In this document: piece by piece, positions 1 to 10,813 of the stretch | How positions within the stretch are numbered: the first letter of the stretch is position 1 | Layout: each line of letters begins with the position of its first letter | Assembly: GCF_001316105.1 (NCBI RefSeq) | Contig: NZ_BBCP01000003.1 | Location: 1 to 64,000 of the forward strand | Direction of reading: 5' to 3' | Origin: Thermogymnomonas acidicola JCM 13583 | Lineage (GTDB): Archaea > Thermoplasmatota > Thermoplasmata > Thermoplasmatales > Thermoplasmataceae | Length of the DNA stretch: 64,000 nucleotides | Translations under genes and position numbers: made by a program | Notes under the pieces: model-generated | The model's input: only the letters and a program-made list of their open reading frames with translations | Database searches by the model: none | Told to the model about the DNA's origin: nothing

Positions 1-193
1 TGTTTTTTCATGGGCTGTGCCCCTCCACCGCCTGGTGCCGTATCTCACCAATGAAGCCACTTTGCCATGCTGTCCGTGTGCCAGATTGAGTTCATGCGCC
101 ACTTCAGCGGCATGCAGTTGGTACAGGCAAGAAAAGCGTGGCGCAGGCCAGGGTGCATTCCCTTAATAACCCCATCATACTATACATGGTGAG

Positions 194-926
194 ATGACCG
201 TGCCAGACATTGAGCTCAGCGGCGTCGTCAAGAACTACGGAAAGACTACTGCCCTCAACAGCATATCCTTCAGGATAATGCCGGGGGGAGAGGTACTCCC
301 TCCTGGGCCCCCCCAACGGGGGGGCAGGGAAGTCCACGACACTCAAGCTCATAGCGGGCCTCCTCGAGCCTGACATGGGTGACGTGATGGTGGGTGGCCA
401 CAGGGCCGGTTCCAACGAGGCTAAGGCACTGATAGGATACCTGCCAGAGGACGCCATCCCGTACGGTGTCCTCTCCGTGAGGGAGAATATAGAGTATATG
501 GCGGCACTCAGGGGGGGCGTCAGCGACCCAGAGGCCAGGACGGAGGAGATGCTGGAGATACTCTCGCTCAAGCAGATGGAGAAATACAAGGTACAGAAGC
601 TCTCCAGGGGGGGAAACAGGCAGAAGACTGCCATTGCAATGGCACTGATCCACAAGCCCAGGATAGCCATACTCGACGAGCCGCTCAACTACCTTGACAT
701 ACCCACGCAGGAGCAGGTTGTTGACTTCCTGGAAAGCCTGGGAGCAACCTTCCTGGTGTCAACCCACATCATGTCCATCGCGGAGAAGCTCACTGACAGC
801 GCCATAATAATCACGCACGGGAACATCGTGTACTCCGGCCCCCTGGACAACATAAGGAAGTCGACCGATGAGACCATAGAGAGGGCAGTGGCGAGGATGA
901 TGGAGGATGAGGTACACACTGAATAG
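194..926 (+). CDS. ABC transporter ATP-binding protein
   Basis: Nucleotide-binding subunit of an ABC transporter; it hydrolyses ATP to drive the membrane partner encoded next. The start is ATG 194 (MTVPDIELSG) behind a weak GGTGA. Walker A lies at about 305-335 and should read GPNGAGKST; as given it contains a C7 and a G7 run, so it reads GPPNGGAGKST. The ABC signature near 600-625 is LSRG-NRQK, and Walker B is AILDEP at 667-684, followed by the H-loop STH near 757. A G6 run near 284 shifts the first part out of frame relative to the rest. The gene overlaps the permease start by 20 nt, which indicates one operon. The family (ABC-2 type exporter, multidrug or lipid-like) is inferred from the partner; the substrate is unknown. 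Bases 1-193 show no supportable gene. Confidence 0.85.
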
Positions 927-2338
927 CCTTATCCTGAGAACGAGGTTCACCAGGGGGGGGTTCCTGGCACTCACCGTCCTCCTCCTCCTTTATTCAGGTT
1001 TGATAGGCTTCTTCAGCCCACACAGCAATGATGATGTGATATACGCACTGACTTTCACGGCCTTCCTCTTCCTGGTGATAGGGGTCAGTGGCGGCGTCGC
1101 TGTCAGGAGGCCGGACAGGGACTTCCTGTTCACCATGCCGCTTGACAGGAGGAAGCTCGGTTCCTCGCTTCTCCTGGCACAGTTCCTGACAACGGGAGTC
1201 TCCGAGGCCTACTTCCTCTTCGTGATCTTCAGGTTCCTGGGTCACCCCCCCATTGCCATAGGGCTGGCCGTGGTTGCCCTCATTGGCACTGCCGGCATGC
1301 TGACAGGAGTGGGCATAATCAACTATTCCCTCACCCTGCCCAGGAGGGTCGTCGTGAGCGCGGTCATGGCCCTGCTCGCGCTGAGCCCACTCCTTGGCTT
1401 CCGGTACTCCTTCACAAGCCCCCCCCTGGTCTCCTATTCCCCCCCGCGGCACGGCTGTTTCAGCTGCTCTCGGCTCAATCTTCCTGGCCTACTCCTACAG
1501 GAATATCACGAGGACAAGTTTCGCGGAGGGGGGGCCTCAGGCTCTCTGGCAGGGAAGAGTTCAGGAGCGAGATGGGCTTCTCCGGCCTCACCCCCCCGAG
1601 GAGGGCCATAGTCCGCAGGTACATGAACCTCATAGACATCAGCTCCCGCTCGAGCGCCGGCGGCAGCATAAGGGTCTCGCAGATAAGGAGCAGCACCAAG
1701 GCCATCGTGCTCTTCTCTTCGGCGGTTGCAGCGGTCTACGCGGCCGTGGTCCTCACGCTCCCCCCCTCTGCCAGGATCTCCTTCGGCAGTGACAACTTCA
1801 ACATAATCACCTTCCTGTTCAGCGGGTATGTCAGCGTGATACTCCCTATCCTGTTCTCCCAGGGCGCCATATCGAACGAGAGGCTGTGGGCCGGGCCCAT
1901 GACCATGGACCTGGCCTCCTATTTCAGGTATGCAATGCTCTCAAAGATGGCCCAGTCATACATAATAATGGCGCCATTCACCGTGGCCAACGTTTTCCTC
2001 TACTTCATGGGGGGGCTGCACTTTGCGCTGAACTCAGTGCCGGTATTCCTGGGCATATCCCAACTGCTGTGATAATATATGCGTTCCTTACTGCAAGGTA
2101 CGCCCCTGTGCAGATCACGGACAGCGAGTTCATGTCGCAGACCTACAGCGGGAGGCAGTTCCTCCTGGTACTCCCGATGCTTGTCCTCTACCTCCTCGCC
2201 TTCGTCTCGGTGGCCTTCCTCACCTTCGGGCTAGCGGTGTCCGCCACAATGTACTGCATAACGGCCTACATACTGGCCAGAAGGAAGCTCTGGAGGCACC
2301 TGGTGAACATGCTCACCGAAAGGGGGGGTTTTGTCTGA
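907..2338 (+). CDS. ABC-2 type transporter permease (frameshifted)
   Basis: Integral membrane subunit paired with the preceding ATPase. The start is ATG 907 (MRYTLNSLILRTRF), inside the end of the ATPase gene. The protein alternates strongly hydrophobic stretches (ALTVLLLLYSGLIGFF, ALTFTAFLFLVIGV, later ILPILF, MLVLYLLAFVSVAFLTFG) with basic loops, giving roughly 12 segments over about 475 residues. The reading frame changes at G/C runs near 1420-1450, 1525-1535, 1600 and 2010-2030 before the final frame ends in TGA 2338. The breaks sit at homopolymer runs, so the gene is probably intact in the organism. The RRPDRDFLFTMPLDRR segment after the second helix resembles the cytosolic loop of ABC-2 exporters. 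Substrate unknown. Confidence 0.7.
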
Positions 2339-2384
2339 GAGTGCGGGAGGATAGTTTATCCAAAGCGCCGCAGTATGTCCGTGA

Positions 2385-2978
2385 GTGTCCATGGCCATGA
2401 TTAGGGTAGGTCAACCCAGCATTAGGGTGAGCTGGGCCTGGTATGACCAGGCATCTGGCATAGTTGAGTGGAAGTTAAGGAACGTGGGGGGCGGCAAGGG
2501 CTCTGTCATACTGATCAGGGACGGGTACGTGTTCGGTGGGGGGGCCTTCTGGCCGGTGTACCTGAAGGTCTTCGGTTTCCCGGTAACCATGGACGATGCC
2601 CCGCTGGTCAACATGGGGGGCCGGCCAGGAACAACCCACCGCTTGGTGTCCTCACAGACCCTGACGGCCACGGTCAGGTGGGCTTCGTCTTCACACTCTC
2701 CGCAGGTGAGGCTTACAGCACCCTGGAAGGCGGGTTCAGCACCGAGTTCACGCCAGATTCCTTCGGCAAGATAGAGGCAATCAGCGTGATTCCTGAATCC
2801 GTGCACACGTTCATCATAACATACAACGTGAGTGCACAGTGCGAGCAGTACGCATCACAGACGGGCGAAAGCATAAGCTGCCCCGAGAACCCTGTGAAAC
2901 TCAGATCGATGTTATGGAGGTCTGGGGGAGGGCTTCCCCCCCATACCTTTCATGGACGATATAGTGCAGCTGAGCTAG
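2385..2978 (+). CDS. conserved-looking hypothetical protein
   Basis: I do not recognise this protein. It is about 190-195 residues with no membrane segment or signal peptide. It looks like a beta-rich globular domain (IRVSWAWYDQASGIVEWKL, then GFVFTLSAGEAYSTLEGG and HTFIITYNVSAQC). GTG 2385 is chosen because a TATA-like TTTATC lies about 27 nt upstream (2355-2360), the usual leaderless spacing here; ATG 2391 and 2397 are alternatives. The frame shifts near 2618 and again near the C7 run at 2936-2942; after correction the protein ends PFMDDIVQLS at TAG 2978. It converges with the radical SAM gene on the other strand and overlaps it by 29 nt. Confidence 0.5.
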
Positions 2979-4644
2979 TGGGCGTTAGCTCCGGCGAAAC
3001 CGCAACGTCCTCCTCCTTCTTGGAGGGCGGCGTGAAGACCGTTGTGCCCAGCCAGTAGATGGTCTTCATCAGGCCGAAGAAGCTGTTCAGCTCGATCCTG
3101 CTGAACTCCCTTGCCTTCTGGCCGTTGGTCTCCATGAGCTCCTTGAATATGCCCTCGATGTGGCTGAACGTCCTGTCCATTATCATGTTCACAAGGTACC
3201 TGACCGCCCCCCCGTTGCCCACACGCCTCGTCATGTATGGGAAGACCTGCCTTGTGACCTCCAGGTCGTGCTTCCAGGATACGTAGAGGAGTTCCCAGTA
3301 CTTCTTTGGCAGCCTCTCCATGACCGGGAACGGGTTCTGCCTTATCCTGGACGTTCCCATGGGTATAACCGGCAGCGGGAAGACCCAGGCCCTCAGCTTC
3401 TCCGCGTATATGTCCTCGACCATCTCTATGCTCTTCTCCACATCCTCATCAGTCTCGTCCGGATAGCCTATGGTCATGGTGTAGCATGGCGTAATGTAGG
3501 CATCGTTAAGTATGGCCGTGGACCTTATTATTACGTCCTTCCAGTCTGCGGGGGGGTCCACGGGAACGGCTTGCCCCTCATGTACTTGGCGATTATCCTC
3601 TCGCTGCCGTTCTCCAGGCCGACCACAGGGGGGGCCTCAGCCATATACTTGTCGTACTCCGCAATGTGCGATATCTCCTCCACCGTCTTCGGGCTGTCCA
3701 GCACCGCCGGCGAAGATATGTGCGGGAAGAATATCTGCTCCGCTCCCGCCTTCTTGACAGACTCGAAGAGCTTGACCACCGCCTCGTGGTTCGTCACGAG
3801 CCTCTTTGCGCCGTAGAGCAGTATGTCGTCTGTGAGAAGTTCTATGTTCCTAGAGCCGTGCTTCAGGTTCAGCTCGACCTCCTTCATCACAGATTCCAGG
3901 GGGGGTATTGTCCTGAAAGTCTCGGGCGTGATGGAGCAGAACTGGCACCCCCCCCTGGGGGCAGCCCCCCCTTGTTACCTGAACCTCCCCCCCGAACCTG
4001 GCAGGCTTCACTATGGTGGGTATCTGCTCCACCTTCGGGTCCCTGCCCTTCATGTCCCTGGGCAGCTGCTCACCGTTGAGGGCCTTCCTCACCAGTTCCG
4101 GGAGATCGACCTCGGCCTCCCCCCCGTAGAATATGGTGTCCACCCATTCCGGCCTCTCAAGCGCAAGCTGCCATGTTGCGGGCCCCCCCCTGCAAAGACC
4201 TTGAAGTTGTAGGCCCTCTTGAGCCTGGCGATCTTCTCCGACAGCTCAGTGAAGAACTGCGCTGTCCAGGATGGGCCTCCGCCAAACAGCATGGTGAGCT
4301 TGAAGGCAACAGGGCTCAGGCCGAGGGGATCGTGGACAGTTATACCGAGGAGTTTCGTATCTGGCCCCCCACGACCCTTTCAAGGGCCTCTGGGGGGCGA
4401 GACTACAACGTCGTTGAAACCGGCATTAACTAGGACTGCCTCGACCTTCCTGAGCGCGTAAGGGGGCCACCGTAGCCTCCCCCCCGTTCCTGTGGTACGC
4501 GTTGGGCGGCGTGAACATCTTGTCCATCATCAGCCTGGGGGGGACAAGCCTGGCCGGCATGCAGGCCACGTAGCCGAGCGTTGACACTCCAGCGTACTCC
4601 GTGAATGAGCCCCCCCTGTCTGCGGTGAGAACTATCCTGGCCAT
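2950..4644 (-). CDS. B12-binding radical SAM protein (frameshifted)
   Basis: Radical SAM enzyme with an N-terminal cobalamin-binding-like domain, about 565 residues. Start ATG 4644 (MARIVLTADRG) has a TATA-like TTATATTT about 25 nt upstream. The B12-domain-like part covers roughly residues 1-190 (KVFAGGPATW, IFYGEAEVDLPELV). The core cluster motif is CPQGCQFC at about 3935-3965, a CxxxCxxC spacing, reached only after correcting three G/C runs. Further on are SPAVLDSP, VVGLENGSERI and the long C-terminal half. Family members methylate, cyclise or couple unactivated carbons. Size and architecture match the archaeal group that includes the GDGT ring synthases GrsA/GrsB, but that is a hypothesis. 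Frame breaks at about 3555, 3900, 3950-3985, 4120, 4190, 4365-4395 and 4465. It follows a second radical SAM gene on the same strand. Confidence 0.75.
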
Positions 4645-4779
4645 GTTGCAATATTATACTTCAGTAAATATAACTGTTTTGAAAACGGGAAACATAGATG
4701 TCATGGATTTATTACTGCGGCGCAGGTGAGCCCCCCCGTGACCTTATATAGGATATGACGTTGTCTATTATCCTCTCCC

Positions 4780-5744
4780 TCACCATGGATGGGTTGCGCC
4801 ATGAGAAGAGTGAGGCTCGAGGTAGCATGAGAGGGCGCATTTGTTGCAGCTCCTGTAACTGTCCCAGTCTATGGAGGCCCAGAGCTTCCTCAGATCCGTC
4901 TCCCAGACCCTCTGTGTTCCGGAATACTCATTGAGCACGTAGCACGGCGTCACGACCCTCCCTGCGGGTCTATGTTTATGGTAAGCCATGGCTTGCATTC
5001 CCACGGGTCATTATGGTACCATGAGTTTATAACGCTCATGAAGTACTCCTTCGACTCCACTATGGGGGGGTACCCCTGCTTCTTCATCTCGAGGAGCCTC
5101 TCCAGCACACCGCGGAGCCTCTGTGCATCCGGTGACATCTTATCCGCTGTGGAGTAATCGTATGCCACCTGGAAGCTGACGGAAACGCCCAGGGACCTGC
5201 CTAGCTCCACTATCTCCTCCGCCTGGTGCATGTTCTCCCTGGTAATCGTACTGCTTATTGAGACTGGAAGGTACTTCGTGGCCTCCTTAATGCCCTCTAC
5301 GGCCTTCTTGAAAGAGCCCGGTATGCCGCGCAGCCTGTCGTGGAGCTCGCCTATCCCGTCTATGGATACGAAGAGGTAGTCCAGGTAGTCCTTTATGTCC
5401 CTGGCCCTCTCTTTCAGGAACCATCCATTGGTTACCAGGGACGTGTGGAACAGTGAATGTGATGCGGCCAGTATGTCCTTTATATCCCTCCTCAGAAGCG
5501 GCTCACCGCCTTCAAAACCCATGAACGAGACGCCGAAATCTGCAAGGGCCTTCAGCATGAGCTTCTCCTCTTCCAGGCTCAGGAGCTTCTCGTCCTGGCG
5601 CCTCCAGAACGGGCACATCTTGCACCTCAGGTTGCACGTGTAGAGCAGCTTGTGCCCGGCAATGAAGGGGGGGCGCTTCTCAGACCCCAGGGAGGACAGC
5701 TGCCTCCTTATGCTCCTGAGGACCACCTGCTGGAATAGACCCAT
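4780..5744 (-). CDS. radical SAM protein with C-terminal cysteine (SPASM-like) region
   Basis: Radical SAM protein of about 320 residues, start ATG 5744 (MGLFQQVVLRSIRR). The SAM cluster motif is CNLRCKMC near residues 53-60, followed by FEGGEPLLRRDI (the GGEP motif) and SIDGIGELHDRLRG. The C-terminal part, after a one-base loss near 4965 (CAGGGAGGG where CAGGGGAGGG restores the frame), carries CNKCALSCYLEP, a SPASM-like set for extra iron-sulfur clusters. It resembles the HpnH-like group of membrane-lipid and cofactor enzymes, but the substrate cannot be told. It lies 135 nt upstream of the B12 radical SAM gene on the same strand, with a separate TATA-like element between, so they may be co-regulated rather than one transcript. 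Confidence 0.75.
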
Positions 5745-5862
5745 GTGCTAACCAACACATATCTTTATTCATACTTTTCCATAGCAATAAATATCGCACT
5801 GAGTAAAAGGGTCAAGAGTCGGCTTCATGCGTGCGCACGCGTGGTTTCAGGGCCAGTGGGAC

Positions 5863-6753
5863 CTAGGCCTTCTGGGCCTCAGAGTAATCGTGCAGGACTG
5901 TCCTGCGCACCTTCCTCCTCTCGAAGAAGCCCCCCCTCAGGATCACACCTACCTCCCTGTTCTTTTGCAGGCTGGTGGATGTGAAGTTCTGGGAGCCTAT
6001 GAAGGCAAAGTCCCTGCCGACGATGGCCTTGGCGTGCATGTAGAGCTTCTTCGCGTCCATGAGCCTCACATGGACATGCGATTCCCTCAGGAGCTCCGCG
6101 TTTTTCCTGTCACTGGCGCTTATGGTGGATGGCAGCACAAGCCTCACGTGGCGCCCCCGCTTCCTGAAGGCCTCCATCACGGGCTTCGAATCGCCGATCT
6201 CCTCCGATTCTGCGATTATGGCCCTCGAAACCAGGGATGAAACGGATGTTTCAGAGCCCGGAGACGTTATGATCTTTGGGGTTACCCTCGGGGTTTCCTT
6301 TCCGTCCCAGTCGGAGTTGAACAGGGATATGAGGGATTTCCTTATGGCCCTGTCCTTGGTTATGTAGATGAACTCACGGTTCCTGCCGAAAGCAGCGGCT
6401 GTCATGTTGGCTGTCCCTATGAGGGCCTGCCTCTCGTTCACCATGTACTTTGCATGGTCGAAGACGCCGGGCCTGTCGAACGCTGCCGGAGACCTCCGTA
6501 CCTTTGCGCCCGACATATTCAGTGCCTTCACCTCCGCAGTCACGTCGCTGTCTCCGTATGGCCTCCCATCGTAAATGATCCTGACCTGGGCACCGCGCTT
6601 TATTGTGTCCGAAACTGCCTTCAGGACATCACTGTCATCGATCAGGTAGAAGTTCATGAGGAGGAAACGCCTTGATGACCTGATGAACCTGAGCACCGGC
6701 TCCTTTCCATCATCAGGCTCAACGTATACAGGCATGGAAGGCCAATTGGTCAC
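5863..6753 (-). CDS. phospholipase D-like (PLD superfamily) protein
   Basis: A 296-residue protein with the two-fold PLD superfamily layout. Each half has an HxK motif: HAKYMVNE at residues 100-107 followed by GTANMT, and HAKAIVGRDF at 240-249 followed by GSQNFTS. The acidic residue of the canonical HxKxxxxD is not at the standard place in either copy (Glu at the position in the first, Asp one place late in the second). No signal peptide or membrane segment is visible. The superfamily includes phospholipid hydrolases, cardiolipin synthases and nucleases; which applies is unknown. The gene is uninterrupted, one of few here. It is followed by about 110 nt before the radical SAM gene and has its own upstream AT-rich region, so it is probably a separate unit. 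Confidence 0.8.
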   Translation of the reverse strand: MTNWPSMPVYVEPDDGKEPVLRFIRSSRRFLLMNFYLIDDSDVLKAVSDTIKRGAQVRIIYDGRPYGDSDVTAEVKALNMSGAKVRRSPAAFDRPGVFDHAKYMVNERQALIGTANMTAAAFGRNREFIYITKDRAIRKSLISLFNSDWDGKETPRVTPKIITSPGSETSVSSLVSRAIIAESEEIGDSKPVMEAFRKRGRHVRLVLPSTISASDRKNAELLRESHVHVRLMDAKKLYMHAKAIVGRDFAFIGSQNFTSTSLQKNREVGVILRGGFFERRKVRRTVLHDYSEAQKA

Positions 6754-7013
6754 CTTTTAATTAATGATCTCTCCGAGTGGCAACCCCCCCCTGGGTATTA
6801 TATGAATTTACAAATATATTAAGACGCCGAAATTTTCACAAACATTCTTACCTCAGTGTCCCAGTGCCTTAAAGATTTCCCCCCCATAGATACCCGACAT
6901 TTTGTTTCCTTTGTGGAATATTCATAGATTTAGTATAATTCATAGATCTAATACTCACATGATAGGGACACCAAAAGCACCACTTTATAAAGAGACCGGA
7001 GCAATGATCAAAC
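6754..7013. promoter_or_regulatory. divergent intergenic region with ppdK promoter
   Basis: Non-coding stretch between the PLD-like gene and ppdK. TTTATAAA at 6984-6991 is centred 26 nt before the ppdK ATG at 7014, the spacing expected of an archaeal TATA box for a leaderless transcript. The rest is AT-rich with C7 and C6 runs at about 6784 and 6880 and no supportable small gene. AT-rich tracts near 6805-6825 could serve the divergent gene. Confidence 0.6.
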
Positions 7014-9716
7014 ATGAACTTAGGGACGGAGAAGAGGATCTACGACCTGGGAGAGGGTGGCATGCACCTGGTCCACCTGCTGGGTGGAAAGGGGGGGCAG
7101 GCCTGGCGGAGATGAGGAGGATGGGGGGGCTGCCTGTTCCTGCGGGCTTCACCATAACAACCGCGGAGTGCACGAGGTACCTGAAACACGGCAGGCTCGA
7201 TGAGGCCTGGTGAACGAAGTCAGGGAGGCCATGGGGGGGAGGCTTGAGGCGGCCACCGGAAAGAGCTTCGGCAGGGGGGGCCAAGGCCACTCCTTGTATC
7301 GGTGAGGTCCGGGGGGGCGCCAGTGAGCATGCCAGGAATGATGGACACTGTGCTGAACGTTGGCCTCAATGAAGAGACCATGGAGGCAATGGTAGCCCTC
7401 ACCGGCGACAGGCGTTTCGCCCTGGACAGCATGAGGCGCCTCATGCAGATGTTCGGCACCACTGTACTGGGCATTCCTAAGGAGGAGTTCGATCGGGCCA
7501 CACTCAGGGTTGCCAGGAACAACGGGCCTGGGAGTGCAGACATGATGGACCTGGATACGCTCGATGGCCTGGTAAGGGAGTTCGGTGAGGTCTACAGGAA
7601 CCATGGCCTGGAGTTCCCACAGGATCCGTACAGGCAGCTCTTCATGTCCATAGAGGCGGTTTTCAGGTCCTGGAACTCCGACAGGGCCAGGGCATACAGG
7701 GAGATCAATGGGATAGACGATGGGATGGGGACTGCTGTAAACGTCGTGGAGATGGTCTTCGGCAACATGGGGGGGGAAGATTCTGCCACAGGGGGGGTGG
7801 TTTTCACAAGGGACCCGAATACAGGGGGGGAGAAGAGGCTGAGCGGTGAATACCTGGTGAACGCACAGGGCGAGGACGTCGTGGCCGGTATAAGGACGCC
7901 AGAGAACGTCTACGGCATGGAGAGGCGCATGCCCGGGGGGGCATTCAGAGACCTGGTAGAGGCCTGTGACAGGCTTGAAAGGCACTACAGGGACATGATG
8001 GACATAGAGTTCACAGTGGAGCGTGGCAGACTCTACCTGCTGCAGACCAGGGTGGGCAAGAGGGCGCCGAGGGCTCACCTGAGGATAACGCTGGACATGT
8101 TGAAGGAGGGCCTGATATCCGTGGAGGAGGCTGTGATGAGGGTGGAGCCAGAACACATAGAGGGGGGGATCATGCACCCAAGGGTTGAGGATGGGCAGGA
8201 CGGATCCGTGATCTGCTCGGGCCTTGCGGCTTCACCGGGGGGGGTTGCCACTGGAGAGATCGTCTTCTCCTCGGACAGGGCCATAGAGCTCTCGAAGCAG
8301 GGCCGGAGGCTGATCCTGGTGAGGCCGGAGACCACGGCCGACGATGTGAGGGGGGCATGGCTGCCAGCGCCGGGTTCCTGACGCAGAAGGGAGGGATGAC
8401 CTCTCACGCTGCCGTGGTCGCAAGGGCCATGGGAAAGCCAGCCGTTGTGGGCGCAGAGGAGATCGAGGTGGACCACATAGGGGGAGTGCTGAGGGCAAGG
8501 GGGCCTCACCCTGAGGGAGGGAGATGTGGTGACAGTTGACGGCACCACTGGCAGGGCTACATAGGCGAGGTCAGGGTCACGGAGGTGGCGGAAAGAGACG
8601 ATATTGACGAGTTCCTTAGGGTGTGTGACAGCGTCAGCAGGCTCCAGGTGTGGGCCAACGCGAACACGCCTGAAGAGGTGGCCCTCGCGAAGAGAAACGG
8701 TGCGAAGGGCATAGGCCTGGCGAGGACGGAGAGGATGTTCCTCGGCAACGACAGGATCGGTGTTGTGAGGGCCATGATAATGAGCAGGGACAGTGAGGAG
8801 AGAAGATCGTACCTGGACAGGCTGCTCCCCCCCATGCAGGTAAGCGACTTCACGGAGTTCTTCAGGACGATGGAGGGGGATGCCAGTGATAATAAGGCTC
8901 CTCGATCCGCCCCCCCTGCATGAGTTCCTTCCGGAGAAGGAGGAGATACTCGAAAGGCTCTCCGGGCCAGCTGACGGGGGGGAAAGTGCGGCGGAACTCA
9001 AAAAGATGCTTGAAACCGTCAGAGACCTGGAGGAGTTCAACCCCATGCTCGGTTTCAGGGGGGGCTGCAGGCTCGGCATAATACACAGGGAGATCTACGA
9101 GATGCAGGTCAGGGCAATAGCCAGGGCCGCTCTCAGGGTAAGGTCAGAGGGGGGGATCGAGCCCAACGTCGAGATAATGGTGCCACTGGTTGGCCATGAG
9201 AACGAGATGAAGGAGCTGAGGGAGATCATAATGAAGACGTTCTCCAGTGAGGACTGAGGGGGGGAGGATAAGGTACAAGATCGGGACAATGATCGAGGTG
9301 CCCAGGGCCTGCCTGGTGGCGGACAGGATCGCGGAGTTCGCGGACTTCTTCTCCTTCGGGACGAACGACCTGACACAGATGACCTTCGGCTACAGCAGGG
9401 ACGATGCAGAGGGGGGAAGTTCATAAGGCAGTACATAGAGAGAGGAATACTGAGGCATGACCCGTTCACTTCCATAGATCTGGACGGTGTGGGCAGGCTC
9501 ATGAAGATCGGGGGGGTTGAACTGGGCCGGAAGACCAAAAGGGATCTGGAGATAGGCATCTGCGGTGAACACGGCGGAGATCCGGAGAGCATAGAGTTCT
9601 GCCACACGATAGGCCTGGACTATGTATCTGCCTCGCCCAGGAGGATACCCGTTGCGAGGCTGGCTGCAGCGAGGGCTGCCATAAGGAGCGCGATGGGGGG
9701 GAGCAGGGAGTCCTGA
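7014..9716 (+). CDS. ppdK: pyruvate, phosphate dikinase (frameshifted)
   Basis: Interconverts pyruvate, ATP and phosphate with phosphoenolpyruvate, AMP and pyrophosphate, at the junction of glycolysis and gluconeogenesis. It is about 900 residues, the normal PPDK length. Signatures in order: N-terminal nucleotide-binding part ([15 protein letters not shown] after correction, [14 protein letters not shown]), [32 protein letters not shown], the phosphohistidine domain [12 protein letters not shown] near 8390-8425, and the C-terminal pyruvate/PEP barrel with GFRGCRLGI, the [12 protein letters not shown] block, and the active-site Cys in [11 protein letters not shown] 7014 is supported by its TATA box. 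The frame breaks near 7090, 7120, 7210, 7275, 8350, 8505, 8555, 8915, 9255 and 9415, mostly at G/C runs; several other runs add one glycine in frame (NMGGED, ATGGVV, NTGGEK). No operon partner downstream. Confidence 0.95.
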
Positions 9717-9942
9717 GGATTTCAGTCAGAGTGCCCATGAGCAATCAAAACCTAAGATCTTTATTCCATTCTTTATTCCATTTTGTTCGCTGTGCGGTGC
9801 CTGGCTTGGTGAGGCAAGGCTGGAAACTGGCCCTACAACTACCGGGCTGGGCATGGGGGGGATAAGGGCCCGGGCGCCCCCCCGGGATACAGTGGAATCC
9901 GGGGGGGAGCGTGCGGGCAGAGACTATGAATGACTGAACTTG
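9717..9942. other. intergenic region with tandem repeat and GC-rich, possibly structured segment
   Basis: Between two convergent genes. A 12-bp unit CTTTATTCCATT occurs twice in tandem at about 9760-9783; each copy looks like a TATA element. It is followed by a GC-rich stretch at about 9790-9935 with short complementary segments (AGGC/GCCC around 9825, GGGAT/ATCC around 9885-9900). I see no reading frame. It may hold transcription ends for both genes or a small RNA; evidence for RNA is weak. Confidence 0.3.
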
Positions 9943-10335
9943 CTACTGCAGCCCTGCCCTCCTCGCATTCTCCCTGCAGAACGACCGGAATTCCTCCCAG
10001 TTCTCCAATATCCCTTTTATAACTACTGCACCATTGAGCTCGCTCCTAGATGCGACCAGGAGCGTCACCGTGTCCATCCGCCTCAGCCCCCCCTCGAGCT
10101 CTTTACTGTGGCAGAGCTCTTCCCTGTACCTTTTCCTGAACTCATCCCACCTGGCTGGGTCATGTGAGTACCAGCGCCTGAGGGCGTCACTGGGTGCAAT
10201 GGACTTTGCCCACAGGTCCATCCTCAGGGCATCCTTCTTCATCCCCCCCCTCGGCCAGAGCCTCTCCACAAACACTCGGTAACCATCTTCCTCAGAAGGT
10301 GCGTCGTAAACTCTCTTCACCATGACGCGAACCAT
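9943..10335 (-). CDS. DUF488 family protein
   Basis: A 130-residue protein of the DUF488 family. Recognised by the run VKRVYD, YRVFVERLWPRG, LRMDLWAKSIAPSDALRRWY, HDPARWDEFRKRYREEL and the C-terminal VTLLVASRSE. The family is widespread in bacteria and archaea and has no established function. Start ATG 10335 has TTTATAAA at 10361-10368, about 28 nt upstream. Two runs (RLWPRGGMKK and ELEGGLRR) each probably add one residue. Convergent with ppdK. Confidence 0.85.
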   Translation of the reverse strand: MVRVMVKRVYDAPSEEDGYRVFVERLWPRGGMKKDALRMDLWAKSIAPSDALRRWYSHDPARWDEFRKRYREELCHSKELEGGLRRMDTVTLLVASRSELNGAVVIKGILENWEEFRSFCRENARRAGLQ

Positions 10336-10558
10336 ACAACATTACATGTAGCCCCCCCAATTTATAAAGTCCGGTGATCTGGACTCACCAAGTTAAGACT
10401 GGGCACGGTGCACAGGGTGTCGCAATACTTCCATCCATCTAAACCGGTAAAGCGTACGTTTATCCATCTCCAGCGCCCCCCCTAGAAACCTGCCTTGCAC
10501 TTACCCACATGCCCCCCCCGATGGTCTACTCCACGGGTCTCCCTTCAAAAAACCAGTA

Positions 10559-10633
10559 TGCGGAAGCCGGGATTCGAACCCGGGTTAAGGGCTTGGGAAG
10601 CCCCCCCTGTGATGACCACTACACTACTTCCGC
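10559..10633 (-). tRNA. tRNA-Gly (anticodon CCC)
   Basis: Complete cloverleaf on the minus strand: acceptor GCGGAAG/CTTCCGC, T arm CCGGGTTCGAATCCCGG, anticodon loop TTCCCAA giving CCC, discriminator A, no encoded CCA. The anticodon stem needs four G (position 27-30) to pair with GCCCT but the sequence shows seven (C7 at 10601-10607), so three bases are in excess. TTATAAATA at 10656-10664 is the expected promoter about 27 nt upstream. Confidence 0.93.
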
Positions 10634-10655
10634 CCATCTCCAGAATGGCAAGCCA

Positions 10656-10664
10656 TTATTTATA
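10656..10664 (-). promoter_or_regulatory. TATA box of tRNA-Gly
   Basis: TTATAAATA read on the minus strand, centred about 27 nt before the tRNA 5' end at 10633. Confidence 0.6.
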
Positions 10665-10813
10665 ACTATACGCAGCGATAAATTACCACCCGTACCAGAA
10701 AAACGCTGCAGGCAAACCAGGCTTCGCAATAGCGAGAGGCCACACCCCTGAGCGAAAAGTGTAAGTTGGCGCTCTTCTCCGCACTGGAAAATTATAGGTG
10801 CGGGACTGGCACC

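Noticed and set aside
7149-9079. Long minus-strand open frames (342 and 334 codons) opposite ppdK
   Set aside because: They mirror the codon bias of the plus-strand PPDK, which is certain by motif, and have no recognisable features.
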